From Agromyces allii (GTDB lineage: Bacteria > Actinomycetota > Actinomycetes > Actinomycetales > Microbacteriaceae): a DNA stretch of 64,000 nucleotides. Shown here in pieces: positions 25,040 to 38,366 of this stretch (its first letter is position 1; every line of letters begins with the position of its first letter). Below the pieces are notes generated by a model. The model did no database searches and was not told the DNA's origin. It worked only from the letters and a program-made list of their open reading frames with translations. Location of the stretch: positions 186,001-250,000 of the forward strand of contig NZ_WBIN01000006.1 of NCBI RefSeq assembly GCF_009749385.1, given 5' to 3'. The translations under genes were made by a program, and so were the position numbers.

Positions 25040-26170
25040 GTGCGAGTCGGAGTGATCGGCGGCGGACAGCTCGCCCGGATGATGATCCCCGCGGCCATCG
25101 AGCTCGGCGTCGACATCCGCGTGCTCGCCGAGGCCGACGGCATGTCGGCGGCGATCGCGGCCGACCGGGTCGGCGACTACACCGACCTCGAGACGGTGCT
25201 CGCGTTCGCGCGCGAGGTCGACGTGGTCACGTTCGACCACGAGCACGTGCCGCAGGATGTGCTGCGCGCGCTCGTCGACGCCGGGGTCGCCGTGCGCCCC
25301 GGGCCCGACCCGCTGCGCTTCGCCCAAGACAAGCTGCTCATGCGCGAGCGACTCTCGGAGCTGGGCCTTCCCGTGCCCGACTGGGCCCGCATCGAGACGC
25401 CCGCCGAGCTCGACGAGTTCATCGCGGCCCACGGCGGCGCGGCCGTCGTGAAGACCCCCCGCGGTGGCTACGACGGCAAGGGCGTCCGGGTCGTGCGCAC
25501 CGCGGCCGAGGTCGCCGAGTGGTTCACCGCGGCATCCGAAGACGGTCGTGACGGCGCGCTGCTCGTCGAGGAACTCGTCGACTTCCGTCGCGAGCTCGCC
25601 CAGCTGGTCGCCCGCCGCCCGTCGGGCGAGATCGCCGCCTGGCCGCTCGTCGAGACCGTGCAGGTCGGGGGCGTCTGCAGCGAGGTCATCGCGCCCGCCC
25701 CGCACTCGGCCGGCAAGATGTCCGACGTCGCCGCCGAGATCGCGTTCGCCGTCGCCGAGGGCCTCGAGGTCACCGGCGTCATGGCCGTCGAGCTCTTCGA
25801 GACCACCGACGAGCGCATCCTGGTCAACGAGCTGGCCATGCGCCCGCACAACAGCGGCCACTGGTCGATGGACGGCTCCACCACCGGCCAGTTCGAGCAG
25901 CACCTGCGCGCGGTGCTCGACCTGCCGCTCGGCGGCACCGGCACCCACGCCGACTGGTCGGTCATGGTCAACGTGCTCGGCGGGCCCGTCGAGGGCTCGC
26001 TCGCCGACCGCTACGTCGCCGCGCTTCAGCAGCACCCCACCGTCAAGCTGCACAACTACGGCAAGGCGCCGCGCCCCGGCCGCAAGGTGGGCCACGTCAC
26101 GGCGATCGGCGACGACCTCGACGCCGTCGTCTACGAGGCGCGCGCGGCAGCGGCGGCCTTCCAGGACTGA
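25040..26170 (+). CDS. purK: 5-(carboxyamino)imidazole ribonucleotide synthase
   Basis: Encodes a 376-residue ATP-grasp enzyme of purine synthesis: AIR + ATP + bicarbonate gives N5-CAIR. Start GTG 25040 follows GAAGGAG (spacing about 8) and gives the family N-terminus VRVGVIGGGQLARMM. The ATP-grasp region has VVKTPRGGYDGKGV, EELVDFRRELAQLVAR, and the metal-binding NELAMRPHNSGHWSMDG with the substrate motif QFEQHLRAVLDLPLG. Length is normal. Its product is isomerised by PurE encoded 125 nt downstream. Confidence 0.95.
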   Translation: MRVGVIGGGQLARMMIPAAIELGVDIRVLAEADGMSAAIAADRVGDYTDLETVLAFAREVDVVTFDHEHVPQDVLRALVDAGVAVRPGPDPLRFAQDKLLMRERLSELGLPVPDWARIETPAELDEFIAAHGGAAVVKTPRGGYDGKGVRVVRTAAEVAEWFTAASEDGRDGALLVEELVDFRRELAQLVARRPSGEIAAWPLVETVQVGGVCSEVIAPAPHSAGKMSDVAAEIAFAVAEGLEVTGVMAVELFETTDERILVNELAMRPHNSGHWSMDGSTTGQFEQHLRAVLDLPLGGTGTHADWSVMVNVLGGPVEGSLADRYVAALQQHPTVKLHNYGKAPRPGRKVGHVTAIGDDLDAVVYEARAAAAAFQD

Positions 26171-26283
26171 GCGGATGCCGGTGGCCGGCCGGTGAGCGTC
26201 GCGTGCGCGTCGTGCGTCTCCCGCCCGTGCGTCGCCTGGCGCCTCGCGTGCGCGCCCTGCGGCGATCTGCCAGCCGGGCACCC

Positions 26284-26289
26284 TAAGAT
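26284..26289 (+). promoter_or_regulatory. -10 element of purE (leaderless)
   Basis: TAAGAT lies exactly 6 nt before GTG 26296; no Shine-Dalgarno sequence precedes the GTG. Confidence 0.55.
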
Positions 26290-26295
26290 CGTCGG

Positions 26296-26799
26296 GTGAC
26301 TGCAGCAAACTGCCCGCTCGTGGGCGTCGTGATGGGATCCGACTCCGACTGGAACGTGATGCACGAGGCATCCGCCCTGCTCACCGAGTTCGGCATCGCC
26401 CACGAGGTCGAGGTGCTCTCGGCCCACCGCACCCCCGAGAAGATGATCGCGTACGGCAAGAGCGCGGCCTCGCGCGGCCTCAAGGTCATCATCGCGGGCG
26501 CCGGCGGTGCAGCCCACCTGCCCGGCATGCTCGCCTCCGTCACCACGCTGCCCGTCGTCGGCGTGCCCGTGCCGCTGTCGCGCCTCGACGGCCTCGACTC
26601 GCTGCTCTCGATCGTGCAGATGCCCGCCGGCGTGCCCGTCGCCACCGTCTCGATCGGCGGCGCGAAGAACGCCGGCCTGATCGCCGCCAAGATCCTCGCG
26701 ACCTCCGATGCCGCGCTCACCGAAGCGCTGGCCGCGTACGCCGAGTCGCTCGCCGCGCTCGTCGAGGAGAAGAACGAACGGCTGAAGTCGACGCTATGA
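26296..26799 (+). CDS. purE: N5-carboxyaminoimidazole ribonucleotide mutase
   Basis: Encodes a 167-residue class I PurE converting N5-CAIR to CAIR. The motif [14 protein letters not shown] at the start (catalytic Ser), [10 protein letters not shown] (catalytic His), [13 protein letters not shown] and [22 protein letters not shown] are all intact. The GTG start is supported by the family N-terminus and by the -10 element 6 nt upstream. The stop overlaps the ATG of the LCP-family gene, coupling purine synthesis and cell-wall glycan attachment in one transcript, an arrangement I recall from other Microbacteriaceae. Confidence 0.95.
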   Translation: MTAANCPLVGVVMGSDSDWNVMHEASALLTEFGIAHEVEVLSAHRTPEKMIAYGKSAASRGLKVIIAGAGGAAHLPGMLASVTTLPVVGVPVPLSRLDGLDSLLSIVQMPAGVPVATVSIGGAKNAGLIAAKILATSDAALTEALAAYAESLAALVEEKNERLKSTL

Positions 26800-28169
26800 C
26801 GCTCGCCGCAAGTCCGATCCGGTTTCCCGACGCGGCATCCAGACCGGTCATGACGCGTCGCGCGTGGTGGCTCGTCGTGCTGAACTTCCTGGTGCCCGGC
26901 TCGGCGCAGGTGCTCGCGGGCGACCGCCGCCTCGGCCGATTCGGCCTCGGGTCGACGCTGACGCTCTGGGCGCTCGCGCTCGTCGCGTTCGTCGTCTGGC
27001 TGTTCTGGCCGACCGTGCTCTACACCGTGCTCTCCACGAGCATCACCCTCTGGATCCTCGCCGCGGCCGCGCTGTTCTACGCCGTGCTCTGGGTCGTGCT
27101 CACCCTCGACACGCTCCGGCTCGTGCGACTGGTGAAGACGGCGCCCTCCGCCAGGCCCTGGGTCGCGCTCCTCTCGATCGCCGCGCTGGTCGCCGTCTCC
27201 GGCACCGCCGCGTACGGCGCGTACTTCGCGACGACGACGAGCGGGTTCATCTCCTCGGTGTTCGTCGCCGGTCCGACCGAGCCCCCGATCGACGGCCGGT
27301 ACAACATCCTCCTGCTGGGCGGCGACTCCGGGCCCGACCGCGAGGGCATGCGCCCCGACAGCATGAGCCTGGTCAGCATCGACGCCGAGACCGGGCAGGC
27401 CGTGACGATCGGGCTTCCGCGCGACTTCGTCGACTTCCCGTTCGACGAGGACTCGCCGCTGTACCAGGTGTACCCCGAGGGGTACGGCTCGATCGACGGC
27501 TGCGAGGTCGACGTCTGCCAGCTCAACTCGGTCTACACCGAGGTCGAGCTGAAGTCGCCCGACATGTACCCGAACGCCGTGGCCGAGGGGAGCGAGCCCG
27601 GCATCGAGGGCATGCGCGACGCGGTCGAGGGCATCACTGGCCTGACGATCCAGTACTACGTGCTCATCGACATGCAGGGCTTCGAACAGCTCATCGACGC
27701 CCTCGGCGGCATCGACATCAACGTCGAGACGCGCATCCCGATCGGCGGCGACGAGGACAACAACGGCGTCGACGGCTGGATCGAGCCCGGGCAGCAGCAC
27801 CTCAACGGCTACCACGCGCTCTGGTACGGCCGTGCGCGCTACGGCGTCGCCGGCGGCGACTACGAGCGCATGCAGCGCCAGCACAACCTCCAGACGGCGA
27901 TCCTGCAGCAGTTCACGCCCGCGAACGTGCTCACGCAGTTCCAGGCGATCGCCTCCGCCGGCGCCGACACCGTCAAGACCGACATCCCGCAGTCGATGCT
28001 CGGCTACTTCGTGAACCTCGGCATGAAGACCAAGGAGCTGCCGATCATCTCGGTGGCGCTGACGCCCGAGAACGGCGTCGACTCGGCCGAGGATCCCGAC
28101 TACGAGTACGTGCGCCAGCTCATCGCGCAGGCGCTGATCCCGCCGACCGAGGAGCCCGCCGAAGGGTAG
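26796..28169 (+). CDS. LytR-CpsA-Psr (LCP) family cell-wall glycopolymer ligase
   Basis: Encodes 457 residues. Four hydrophobic segments lie within residues 20-145 (more than the single anchor of classic LCP proteins), and an extracytoplasmic LCP domain covers about 165-400. Visible motifs: [21 protein letters not shown] (Arg/Asp phosphate site), [34 protein letters not shown] and the [16 protein letters not shown] segment with its Arg residues. LCP enzymes transfer lipid-linked polymers to peptidoglycan; in mycobacteria the paralogue Lcp1 attaches arabinogalactan. Here it opens a region rich in glycan genes, so it is the best candidate for anchoring that polymer. ATG overlaps the purE stop. 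Confidence 0.9.
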   Translation: MTLAASPIRFPDAASRPVMTRRAWWLVVLNFLVPGSAQVLAGDRRLGRFGLGSTLTLWALALVAFVVWLFWPTVLYTVLSTSITLWILAAAALFYAVLWVVLTLDTLRLVRLVKTAPSARPWVALLSIAALVAVSGTAAYGAYFATTTSGFISSVFVAGPTEPPIDGRYNILLLGGDSGPDREGMRPDSMSLVSIDAETGQAVTIGLPRDFVDFPFDEDSPLYQVYPEGYGSIDGCEVDVCQLNSVYTEVELKSPDMYPNAVAEGSEPGIEGMRDAVEGITGLTIQYYVLIDMQGFEQLIDALGGIDINVETRIPIGGDEDNNGVDGWIEPGQQHLNGYHALWYGRARYGVAGGDYERMQRQHNLQTAILQQFTPANVLTQFQAIASAGADTVKTDIPQSMLGYFVNLGMKTKELPIISVALTPENGVDSAEDPDYEYVRQLIAQALIPPTEEPAEG

Positions 28170-28175
28170 GCGACG

Positions 28176-28229
28176 GGAGCCGCATCGGCATCGGTGGGCT
28201 CCGCCGCTCGCGCTGCGCAGCGTGCGGCG
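28176..28229. terminator. Tandem hairpins between LCP and the GT4 gene
   Basis: GGAGCC/GGCTCC (28176-28202) and CGCCGC...GCGGCG enclosing CGCTGCGCAGCG (28202-28229) lie between convergent genes. No T-tract. Confidence 0.45.
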
Positions 28230-28254
28230 CTTCGGCCGCGCGAACCGGCTCGAC

Positions 28255-29394
28255 TCAGAGGTCGGCGTGCAGCTGCCAGATGCGTTCGGCCGAATCGCGC
28301 CAGCTGAACGCCCGGGAGCGATCGCCGGAGGTCACGGCGAGGCGGTCGGCGAGAGACGGGTGTTCGACGACCGACGTCACGGCAGCGGCCAGCCGATCGG
28401 CGTACCCGCCCGAACCGACGGTCACCGAGAGGCCGGCCTCGGCCGCCACCTCGAGATGCGTCGACGTGTCGGAGTGGATCACGGGGATGCCCATGGCGAA
28501 CGCCTCGATGAGGTCGGTCGCCGCGCCGTCCTCGTGGCTCGGGGCGACCACCGCGGTCGCGCCGGAGAGCACGGCGGCCAGGTCGACCGCATCGTCGACC
28601 TGCAGCGCCTGCACGCGCCGGGGATCGACGCCGGACTCCTCGGCGACGCTCGCCAGGTGCACCTCGCCCCACGAGTCGGGGCCGAGGACGACGAGCGGGA
28701 TCTGCGGAACGCCGGGGCGCCCGAGCGCATCGAGCAGGTCGACGAGTCCGGTGCGAGGCTCGAGCGTGCCGGCGGCGACCAGGTACTCGGAGGGCAGCCC
28801 CAGGCGCGTACGGCGCAGCGCGGCTTCGGTCGCCTCGACGGAGAGCCCGGTCCGGGGCGCGGTGCCGATCACGCGCACGCGTTCGCCGAAGTCGGCGATG
28901 CCCGCCAGCCGCTCGGCGAGCGCATGGGTCGGAACGACCACGGCGTCGGCGTGCTTGAGCGCGCGCTTCAGCATGGCGCGGTGCCACGCGACGGAGGCCG
29001 AGGTCAGCGAGTCGGGATGCGTCCACGCGGCGAGGTCCTGGACCGTGACGACGACCTGGTCGCCCGAGACCGATCGGTCGTGCCGCCGCAACGGGGCGAA
29101 CAGGCTCGGGGCGTGGATCATGCCTCCGCCGGGGGAGGTGGTCAGCCCGAGCTGCCACGCCGCGGTGAGCTCCCGGCGTGCGAGGGAGGTCTTGTAGAGA
29201 CGCGCGATGCCGGGGAACGCGGCCTCGACGAACTCGTACTCCGTCGGCGGTGACGATGAGACGATGCCCTCGACCTCGCATCCGCTCGGCGCGCTCGTGA
29301 TCAGGGCCGAGGTGAGAGCCTGCGTGTACCTGCCGAGTGGCCCGGGTACCGGGGCCACGACCTGATCGACGATCATCCGGAGCGTGATGGGCAT
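28255..29394 (-). CDS. Glycosyltransferase family 4 (GT-B fold)
   Basis: Encodes a 379-residue GT-B enzyme. The N-terminal acceptor domain has GPLGRYTQALTSAL and a HAPSLFAPLRR segment; the C-terminal domain starts YLVAAGTLEPRTGLVDLLDAL and carries VVAPSHEDGAATDLIEAFAMGIPVIHSD, the EX7E nucleotide-sugar-binding motif of family GT4. AGGAGATGC precedes ATG 29394. Donor and acceptor are unknown; a mannosyl, glucosyl or rhamnosyl transfer is possible given adjacent dTDP-rhamnose genes. It diverges from the GT2 gene at 29542, with about 150 nt for promoters between. Confidence 0.87.
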   Translation of the reverse strand: MPITLRMIVDQVVAPVPGPLGRYTQALTSALITSAPSGCEVEGIVSSSPPTEYEFVEAAFPGIARLYKTSLARRELTAAWQLGLTTSPGGGMIHAPSLFAPLRRHDRSVSGDQVVVTVQDLAAWTHPDSLTSASVAWHRAMLKRALKHADAVVVPTHALAERLAGIADFGERVRVIGTAPRTGLSVEATEAALRRTRLGLPSEYLVAAGTLEPRTGLVDLLDALGRPGVPQIPLVVLGPDSWGEVHLASVAEESGVDPRRVQALQVDDAVDLAAVLSGATAVVAPSHEDGAATDLIEAFAMGIPVIHSDTSTHLEVAAEAGLSVTVGSGGYADRLAAAVTSVVEHPSLADRLAVTSGDRSRAFSWRDSAERIWQLHADL

Positions 29395-29541
29395 GCATCT
29401 CCTGTCGGTCGGTGCGCGGCAACCCGTTCAATCTACCCGCACCGGCGCTGCGAATCCGACGGGAACCCCTCCCCATGGTCGGCCGCGCACCCCGAGTCAG
29501 GGCAAGATGGAATGTCACCCGCACCCCGTCATGAGAGTCAG

Positions 29542-30489
29542 ATGAACGAGTCCCCGCTGCACCCGCGTGTCGTCGCGGTCGTGGTCGCCTACAACCGCCG
29601 CGACCTGCTCGTCGAGGTGCTCGACGGCCTCGCCGCACAGCGCACGCCGGTGGCGAAGGTCGTGGTCGTCGACAACGCCTCCACCGACGACACGATCGCG
29701 GTCGCGCGTGCTGCCGGCGATCTGGTCGACCTCACGACCCTGCACCGGAACACCGGAGGGGCCGGCGGGTTCGCTGCGGGCATGGCCCTCGCGCTCGAGC
29801 GGCACGAACCCGACTGGCTCTGGCTCATGGACGACGACACCGTTCCCACCGAGGGCGCCCTCGCGGCGCTCCTCGCCGCCGTCGACGGCACCGAGATCGT
29901 CGCCGCGGGTTCGCGGGTCGTCTGGACCGACGGCACCGAGCATCCCATGAACACCCCGCGCCAGAAGCCGTTCGTCGGCAAGGCCGAGCGTGTCGCCGCA
30001 GCCCACTCCGGCGGCATCGCGGTGCGCAGCACCTCCTTCGTCTCCATGCTGGTCCGCGCCGACGTCGTCCGCGAGGTCGGGCTCCCGATCGCCGACTACT
30101 TCATCTGGAACGACGACTTCGAGTACTCGACGCGCGTGCTGCGCGGGCGCCGGGGGCTGCACGTCCCGGCATCCGTCGTCGTGCACAAGACGAAGGTGCT
30201 CGGTTCCACCGACGCCGACCCCGGGCCGCGCTTCTACTACGAGGTGCGCAACAAGCTGTGGATGTTCCGGCGCTCGCAGAGCCTCTCGCCGTTCGAGAAG
30301 GCCGTCTACGGCGCGTCGAGCATCCGCCGCTGGATCCGGACCTTCCTGCGCTCCGACGACCGTGCGGTGCTCCGCGACGGGTGGCGGCGCGGCTACCGCG
30401 ACGGCACCCGCACCAGGCCGCGGCCGAACGCGATGGCGCTCGCCGGGCTCGGCGACGCGAGCGAGGCCGTTCGCGCGGTGGAGGGCTGA
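29542..30489 (+). CDS. Family 2 glycosyltransferase, GlfT1-like
   Basis: Encodes about 315 residues with a GT-A fold: RVVAVVVAYNRRDLLVEVL at the start, VVVDNASTDDT, then HRNTGGAGGFAAGM and LWLMDDDTVPTEGAL, the same ordered motifs as mycobacterial GlfT1 (NLGGAGGFALGM and WLADDD), which adds the first galactofuranose units to the linker. The later FIWNDDFEYSTR supplies a catalytic acid. An in-frame ATG at 29512 would add ten residues; neither start has a clear ribosome site, so 29542 is a choice by homology. It is coupled to the next GT gene (TGATG). Confidence 0.82.
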   Translation: MNESPLHPRVVAVVVAYNRRDLLVEVLDGLAAQRTPVAKVVVVDNASTDDTIAVARAAGDLVDLTTLHRNTGGAGGFAAGMALALERHEPDWLWLMDDDTVPTEGALAALLAAVDGTEIVAAGSRVVWTDGTEHPMNTPRQKPFVGKAERVAAAHSGGIAVRSTSFVSMLVRADVVREVGLPIADYFIWNDDFEYSTRVLRGRRGLHVPASVVVHKTKVLGSTDADPGPRFYYEVRNKLWMFRRSQSLSPFEKAVYGASSIRRWIRTFLRSDDRAVLRDGWRRGYRDGTRTRPRPNAMALAGLGDASEAVRAVEG

Positions 30490-31328
30490 TGGCCGAGCCG
30501 TTCTCGCTGCTCATGCCCGTCTACCGCGGCGACCACGCAGCGCACTTCGCCAAGGCGTTCGCCTCGAGCGTCGCCCAGCAGACCCTCAAGCCCGCGCAGG
30601 TCGTGCTGGTCCAGGACGGCCCTGTGGGCGACGAGCTCGCCGCGGCGATCGAGGCGGCGGTCGCGGCGTCCGACGTCGCCGTGGTGCACCACCGCATCCC
30701 CGAGAACGTGGGCCTCTCGCGCGCGCTCACCGAGGGTCTCGCGCTCAGCGAGCACGACATCGTCGCGCGCATGGACGCCGACGACATCTCGCTGCCCGAG
30801 CGATTCGCCAAGCAGCTGCCGCTCGTCGAAGACGGACTCGATCTCGTCGGCACGGGCATGTACGAGTTCCTCGACGACGACGGCACCATCGTCGGCAAGC
30901 GCGTGCCCCGCTCAGACGCCGACGACATCGCCGCGTACTCGCGCTTCCACGACCCGTTCAGCCACCCGACGGTCGTCTACCGCCGGTCGGCCGTCGACCG
31001 CGTCGGCGGCTACCAGCCCATGGGCCTCATGGAGGACTACTGGCTCTTCGCGCGCATGATCGCCGACGGCGCCGCGGTCGGCAACGTGCCCGAACCGCTC
31101 GTCATGTACCGCGTGGGCGCGGGCGCCTACGCCAGGCGCGGCGGTCGTGCGCAGTGGCGCAGCGAGCTCGCACTGCAGCGCGCCCTGCGCGACATCCGCT
31201 TCACGACCCGCGGCCAGTACCTCCGCAACGTGAGTGTGCGCGGTGTCTACCGGTTCGTGCCCGAGCGCGTGCGCCGCGTCGCCTACCGTCGGTTCATCGC
31301 CAACGGCGGTGCGATCGCCGAGCACTGA
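30489..31328 (+). CDS. Family 2 glycosyltransferase
   Basis: Encodes a 279-residue GT-A enzyme: PFSLLMPVYRGD, QVVLVQDGPVGDEL, NVGLSRALTEGL, and the metal-binding MDADDISLPERF, followed by GMYEFLDDDG, RFHDPFSHPTVVYRRSAV and MEDYWLFARMI (ED motif, likely catalytic base). This set matches transferases of capsule and exopolysaccharide clusters (amylovoran/GalNAc or rhamnosyl type). No membrane segment. ATG overlaps the previous stop, so both GTs are made together. It converges with rfbD. Confidence 0.87.
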   Translation: MAEPFSLLMPVYRGDHAAHFAKAFASSVAQQTLKPAQVVLVQDGPVGDELAAAIEAAVAASDVAVVHHRIPENVGLSRALTEGLALSEHDIVARMDADDISLPERFAKQLPLVEDGLDLVGTGMYEFLDDDGTIVGKRVPRSDADDIAAYSRFHDPFSHPTVVYRRSAVDRVGGYQPMGLMEDYWLFARMIADGAAVGNVPEPLVMYRVGAGAYARRGGRAQWRSELALQRALRDIRFTTRGQYLRNVSVRGVYRFVPERVRRVAYRRFIANGGAIAEH

Positions 31329-31407
31329 CGTTCGACACCCGCCCCTCCGTCGAGCGTCGGGTGCGGAGACGTCGCCGAACGTCGAGTGCCGTCGAGTCCC
31401 TCGAGGT

Positions 31408-32256
31408 TCAGGATGCCGCGGGCGCGGCGATTCCCGAGGCGGTCAGTGCTGCGCGCCAGTCGCGCATCGGCTCGAGGCCGGCAGCACGCCAGGCGTCGTG
31501 GCCGAGCACGCTGAACGCGGGTCGCGGCGCGGGGCGCACGAACTCGGCGCTCGTGGTGGGCTGGATGCGCTCGGGGTCGAGCCCGGCCTCCTCGAGCACC
31601 GCGCGCGCGAAGCCGAACCAGCTCGTGCGCCCGGAGTTCGTGCCGTGGTAGATGCCGGCGGGGGCGTCGGCGTCGAGCATCTCGCGGATGCGGGTCGCGA
31701 GGTCGAGCGTCCAGGTCGGCTGGCCCACCTGGTCGTCGACGACGGTCCACGTCTCGCGCTGCGCGGCGATGCGGAGCATGGTCGAGGCGAAGTTCGGTCC
31801 GTGCTCGCCGTAGAGCCATGCAGTGCGCACGACGTAGGTGCCATCGGGGTGGGCTGCGAGCGCGAGCTGCTCGCCGGCCGCCTTGGTCCGACCGTAGGCG
31901 TTGATCGGATCGAGCGGACGGTCCTCGGCATAGGGCTCGGTCGCGAATCCGTCGAAGACGTAGTCCGTGGAGACGGTGACGAGCTTCGCACCGTGTTCGC
32001 GTGCAGCCGCCGCGAGGTTCGCGGGGCCCGTCGCGTTGATCGCGTAGGCCTCGTCCTCGTGCGTCTCGGCGTCGTCGACCTTCGTGTACGCCGCGGCGTT
32101 GACCACGATGTCGTGGCCGGCCACCGCATCGAGCACCGCCGCGGCATCCGTCACATCGAGATCGGAGCGGCCGAGGGCCGTGACGTCGCGACCCTCGAAG
32201 GCGAGCTGGAGGTCGCGACCGAGCATGCCGGCGGCGCCGGTGATGAGGATGCCCAC
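31408..32256 (-). CDS. rfbD: dTDP-4-dehydrorhamnose reductase
   Basis: Encodes a 282-residue NAD(P)H-dependent SDR making dTDP-L-rhamnose in the last step. Motifs: ILITGAAGMLGRDL (nucleotide site), VNAAAYTKVDDAE, STDYVFDG and the catalytic YGRTK. GTG at 32256 is preferred because it lies 2 nt after the rfbB stop and gives the canonical N-terminus. The order rfbB-rfbD on this strand and rfbC-rfbA on the other gives a complete dTDP-rhamnose pathway. Confidence 0.94.
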   Translation of the reverse strand: MGILITGAAGMLGRDLQLAFEGRDVTALGRSDLDVTDAAAVLDAVAGHDIVVNAAAYTKVDDAETHEDEAYAINATGPANLAAAAREHGAKLVTVSTDYVFDGFATEPYAEDRPLDPINAYGRTKAAGEQLALAAHPDGTYVVRTAWLYGEHGPNFASTMLRIAAQRETWTVVDDQVGQPTWTLDLATRIREMLDADAPAGIYHGTNSGRTSWFGFARAVLEEAGLDPERIQPTTSAEFVRPAPRPAFSVLGHDAWRAAGLEPMRDWRAALTASGIAAPAAS

Positions 32257-32258
32257 GG

Positions 32259-36215
<3,957 letters not shown>

Positions 36216-36267
36216 GCTGCCGAGCGCCCGAGCACTCGCACGCCGCATCCCGACCTCGAAGGAAACC

Positions 36268-38250
36268 ATGAGCATCGATCCCCTCGTCCTGCAACGAGTG
36301 ATCTTTCCGGAGCACGGCGACCCGCAGGCGCTCCCGCTCTACCTCGACGCCGAGACGTGGTCGTGGTCCTACTCGGGCGACAACGACGACGACCTGCTCG
36401 CCAAGGCGCGCGGCCTCTTCATCGAAGGACACGACCGGCGCCCGTCGCGGGTCACGAGCCGCAACGGACTGAGCTGGCTGAGCGGGCGACGCGGGCTGCG
36501 GCTCCCGGCATCCGAGACGGTGTCGTTCGCGGCGTACTTCAACGCGTTCCCCGCGAGCTACTGGAACGCGTGGACCTCGCTGACCGGCACCCGCCTCCGC
36601 GTGCAGACCGAGGGCCCCGGCCGCGTCGTCGTGTTCCGCTCGAACGCCCGCGGCGTGATCCAGCGCGTCGACGGCATCGAGGTCGCGGGCACCACCACGA
36701 GCGAGTTCGTGCTCCCGTTCAACTCCTTCCTCGACGGAGGCTGGCTCTGGTTCGACCTCATCGCGGGCGACGAGCAGCTCTCGCTCGTGCAGGCCGACTG
36801 GCTCGCGCTCGACGGCGAGGGTCCGGTCACCGACGGGTCGGCGACGGTCTCGATCACGACGCTGAACCGCGGTGCGTACTGCACGAAGCTCATCGCCGAG
36901 ATCGGCGGCGACGATGACGCGATGCGCTACATCGACCGCGTGCTCGTGGTCGACCAGGGCAGCGAGAGGATCGTCGAGAACGAGGGCTTCGCCCTCGCCT
37001 CCGAGCGGCTCGGCGACCGCCTGACGGTCATCGAGCAGGCCAACGTCGGCGGTTCGGGCGGGTTCTCGAGGGGCATGCTCGAGACCAGCGAGGCCGGCGA
37101 GTCCGACTACATCATCCTGCTCGACGACGACGTCGAGATCGAGCCCGAGAGCCTGCGTCGGGCCGTGCTGTTCGCGAACCACTGCACGAAGCCCACCATC
37201 GTGGGCGGGCACATGTTCGACATGTACGACAAGTCGAAGCTGCACGCGTTCGCCGAGGGCATCCACTGGGGTCCGTTCATGTGGGGGCCGTTCACGCCCT
37301 CCCGTCATGACCTGGCGGAGTCGAACCTGCGGCAGACCAACTGGCTGCATCGTCGATTCGACGTCGACTACAACGGCTGGTGGATGTCGTTGATCCCGAT
37401 CTCGATCGTCGAGGAGATCGGTCTTTCGCTGCCCGTGTTCATCAAGTGGGACGACGCCGAGTACGCCCTGCGCGCCCGGGCCAACGGCCACTCGACGGTG
37501 AGCCTGCCTGGCGCCGCAGTCTGGCACGTCTCGTGGGTCGACAAGGACGACTCCCACGACTGGCAGGCGTTCTTCCACGCCCGCAACCGGCTCGTCGCCG
37601 CCCTGCTGCACTCGCCGATGGCGAAGGGCGGCAAGCTCTGGCGTGCGAACCTCGCGATCGACATCAAGAACCTCTTCACGATGGACTACTACACGGTCGC
37701 GATGCGGCACGCGGCGATCCGCAACGTGTTCGAGGGGCCGGCGCAGCTGCACGCCGACATGCTCGATCGGTTGCCGAGGGTGCGGGCGCTGGGCGCCGGG
37801 TTCCCCGAGTCCAAACTCCTGCGCGACACGGCCGAGATGCCGAAGTTCGCGGCGCGCGACGTGCCCGAGATCGCGACCGGCCGACCGAACCCGGGGCCTC
37901 GCGGCATCCGCTTCGTGTCGTGGTTGGCGAAGACCGTCTGGCGTCACACGACGCGCCGCCCTCGACCCGACGCCGCGCTCCACCCCGAAGCCCACCTGCC
38001 GTATCAGGACGCCCGCTGGTTCGAGGTCAGCAAGTACGACAGCGTGCTCATCAGCAACGCCGAGGGGTCCGGTGCGACCTGGCACATCCGCAACCCCCGC
38101 CACTTCCGCAAGATGGCGCTCGACGCGGTGCGGCTGAACCTGCGCACGCGTCGCGAGTGGGACGCCCTGTCCAAGCAGTACCGCGAGCAGCTGCCGGCGA
38201 TCACGTCGGCCGAGACCTGGTCGCGCTCGCTCCGCGGTGACGTCGGCTGA
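36268..38250 (+). CDS. glfT2: Galactofuranosyltransferase, GlfT2-like galactan polymerase
   Basis: Encodes 660 residues, near the mycobacterial GlfT2 length (about 637). Order: N-terminal beta-sandwich domain (to about 190), GT-A catalytic domain (195-430) and helical C-terminal domain. Catalytic motifs: NVGGSGGFSRGM, metal site Asp286-Asp287-Asp288 in LLDDDVEIEPES, catalytic FIKWDDAEYALRA (Asp395-Asp396), and WHVSWVDKDD with the metal-binding His. GlfT2 adds alternating beta-1,5 and beta-1,6 galactofuranose units; linkage here is not provable from sequence. Start ATG follows GAAGGAAACC. The large stem-loop at 38275 ends the glf-glfT2 unit. Confidence 0.93.
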   Translation: MSIDPLVLQRVIFPEHGDPQALPLYLDAETWSWSYSGDNDDDLLAKARGLFIEGHDRRPSRVTSRNGLSWLSGRRGLRLPASETVSFAAYFNAFPASYWNAWTSLTGTRLRVQTEGPGRVVVFRSNARGVIQRVDGIEVAGTTTSEFVLPFNSFLDGGWLWFDLIAGDEQLSLVQADWLALDGEGPVTDGSATVSITTLNRGAYCTKLIAEIGGDDDAMRYIDRVLVVDQGSERIVENEGFALASERLGDRLTVIEQANVGGSGGFSRGMLETSEAGESDYIILLDDDVEIEPESLRRAVLFANHCTKPTIVGGHMFDMYDKSKLHAFAEGIHWGPFMWGPFTPSRHDLAESNLRQTNWLHRRFDVDYNGWWMSLIPISIVEEIGLSLPVFIKWDDAEYALRARANGHSTVSLPGAAVWHVSWVDKDDSHDWQAFFHARNRLVAALLHSPMAKGGKLWRANLAIDIKNLFTMDYYTVAMRHAAIRNVFEGPAQLHADMLDRLPRVRALGAGFPESKLLRDTAEMPKFAARDVPEIATGRPNPGPRGIRFVSWLAKTVWRHTTRRPRPDAALHPEAHLPYQDARWFEVSKYDSVLISNAEGSGATWHIRNPRHFRKMALDAVRLNLRTRREWDALSKQYREQLPAITSAETWSRSLRGDVG

Positions 38251-38274
38251 CCCGACCGACCTCGATCACGGCCC

Positions 38275-38307
38275 GGGCCGGTCGTCCTTCTGAAGGGCGA
38301 CCGGCCC
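38275..38307. terminator. Strong bidirectional terminator after glfT2
   Basis: GGGCCGGTCGTCCTT pairs with AAGGGCGACCGGCCC: a 15-bp stem (one wobble) with a 3-nt loop, between convergent genes. Confidence 0.75.
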
Positions 38308-38366
38308 GATCCGGTTCCGGATGCCGCGGGCGGCCGTTCGCGGATCGACCAGAGCCCGGTGCCCGG

